A stretch of DNA of 64,000 bases from Scolanthus callimorphus (Eukaryota; Cnidaria; Anthozoa; Actiniaria; Edwardsiidae). Both the position numbers and the translations under genes were made by a program. The notes under the pieces are model-generated. The model was not told the origin of the DNA. It saw only the letters and a list, made by a program, of their open reading frames with translations, and searched no databases. The number at the start of each line of letters is the position of its first letter. The first letter of the stretch is position 1. Below, in pieces: positions 62,858 through 64,000 of this stretch. The stretch is from contig CM066913.1 of assembly GCA_033964015.1 (NCBI GenBank), positions 18,933,854 to 18,997,853 on the forward strand, written 5' to 3'.

Positions 62858-64000
62858 GTGAGCTGGCTAATTATTATTTCTTTTATACTTTCACTTTCGT
62901 AGCATGACTTCAAATGGGCGGGGGTATCGGGCCTCTATATTTTATACCCTCGAAACGTAAATAACTCATCGGAAAAATAAATCATGAGTTTGTAGAAAAT
63001 TGAAAGGCTGATAATTCTACTTCTAATCCCTGCTAAACAGATTTTAGGGCTTTGCGTTATGTGAAATGCTTTTATTATAAAGCGACAACCAATGAGAAGC
63101 CATGAACCCAGAATTGGTAGACAGTTTTCGATAACCTATAACTGGTATTCAGAAGTATATCGAAGTTTTGTTAATATTTATTCTTCTCCGTTTTGATGAC
63201 GCAGCAGATACGCGAACTGAACCGAAGCGAAAAATATAAACACTTCTAATTCAAAGGATTTTTTGTTTACGCGAGTGTGCAGCAGAACTACCAGTAGTCA
63301 AGGAGGAGATGTCATAAAATTGTCACTCACGTAGCACCCCCACTACACAAAAGGTTTGACCACAGATTCTGATAGCTAGATGCCCATAGATTGCTGATTG
63401 GATAGCCGTTTATTGAAATTGTGGGGTCAGTATCTTGCTACAGCATGGAATATGAGGGGGGTGGGGGCCTTTAGAGCCATGTAAATCTAGCACTTTTTGG
63501 GACTGCTAAAGATTTAAAAAAATCGTATCTTTTTATCACTTCAAGCAAATGTTTTGAAATTTAAGCAAGTGACGATAATCGACAAGCCCTATATTTTTCT
63601 CTATAGTTTGTATCCCATTTTCGTTTCCATGGCAACAGTTGCTACGAAAATGTAATTTGAAAGGGTTAAAATGTAAAATATCCTATTTACGGATTTCTAG
63701 AGGGGAAAAAACGCTTTTAGCGTATTCAATATACGGGTATATTTTTTGATTTGGTATCGAGAGACCTCCAAATATCAAAATACTGCAACGTTTTACCATA
63801 TAAGTCACGTATGACTTTACAGCAAATGATGAAAGTCAGCATAATTGCTAAAAAAGGACTTTTTTGTCATTTCTTGTGTAATAAAGTGTTCAAAGTATAT
63901 ATTTCCAAAAATAAGGATCAGCTTTCATCCAAACTTGGACACGTTATTTGGTTAAGATGATATTTTTTTTCTATACTATAATACACTCTTAGTCGTTTCC
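62858..64000. other. Intron of the AAA_28 gene up to the window edge
   Basis: AT-rich sequence, with short G-runs at 63450-63470. I saw no exon with family similarity and no clear repeat structure. Confidence 0.5.

Noticed and set aside
1..64000. CRISPR arrays, bacterial operons or prophage
   Set aside because: Intron-rich eukaryotic genes throughout; the tandem repeats have no spacer structure.

Overview
The window is nuclear DNA from an intron-rich animal, most likely an anthozoan cnidarian (sea anemone or coral). The grounds are short exons with canonical GT-AG sites, an intact eukaryotic cellular RNA-dependent RNA polymerase (kept in cnidarians, lost in vertebrates and most insects), an otherwise metazoan gene set (REXO1, MAST kinase), and dense small inverted-repeat elements. 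The species is an inference; no ribosomal or mitochondrial marker is present.

Layout. (1) About 0.3-9.9 kb, minus strand: REXO1 (RNA exonuclease 1 / Elongin A-binding protein 1) in seven exons. The first carries the conserved N-terminal Cys/His motif; the DEDDh exonuclease exons lie beyond the left edge. (2) 9.9-13.9 kb: intergenic, with a Harbinger-like element. (3) 13.97-49.7 kb, plus strand: one MAST kinase gene of about 28 exons, encoding in order an N-terminal SAM-like domain, the MAST-specific region (DUF1908), an AGC-type kinase with C-terminal tail, a PDZ domain split over three exons, a Ser/Pro-rich tail and a Lys/His/Glu repeat end. (4) 49.7-53.9 kb: intergenic with two inverted-repeat elements. 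(5) 53.9-60.8 kb, minus strand: a 964-residue RdRP directly followed by exons of a Upf1-like SF1 helicase; reading frames allow either one fused protein of about 1,700 residues or two tandem genes. (6) 62.5 kb, plus strand: first coding exon of an AAA_28/NadR-like P-loop ATPase, running off the right edge.

The most notable points are the RdRP/SF1-helicase linkage or fusion, reminiscent of the fission-yeast Rdp1-Hrr1 complex; a 12-copy, 111-bp tandem array that duplicates a MAST exon end together with its 5' splice site; a phase-neutral MAST exon in the loop of a 1.8-kb foldback repeat; a SAM-like N-terminus and Lys/His-rich C-terminus on MAST; and a three-level transposon nest in a MAST intron.

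Quality warning. REXO1, MAST and the helicase need at least 15 reading-frame corrections, and wherever the sense can be judged each is one missing base, mostly in a homopolymer. This looks like systematic consensus deletion error rather than pseudogenes. Exon edges below were called by eye from splice consensus, codon phase and family similarity.
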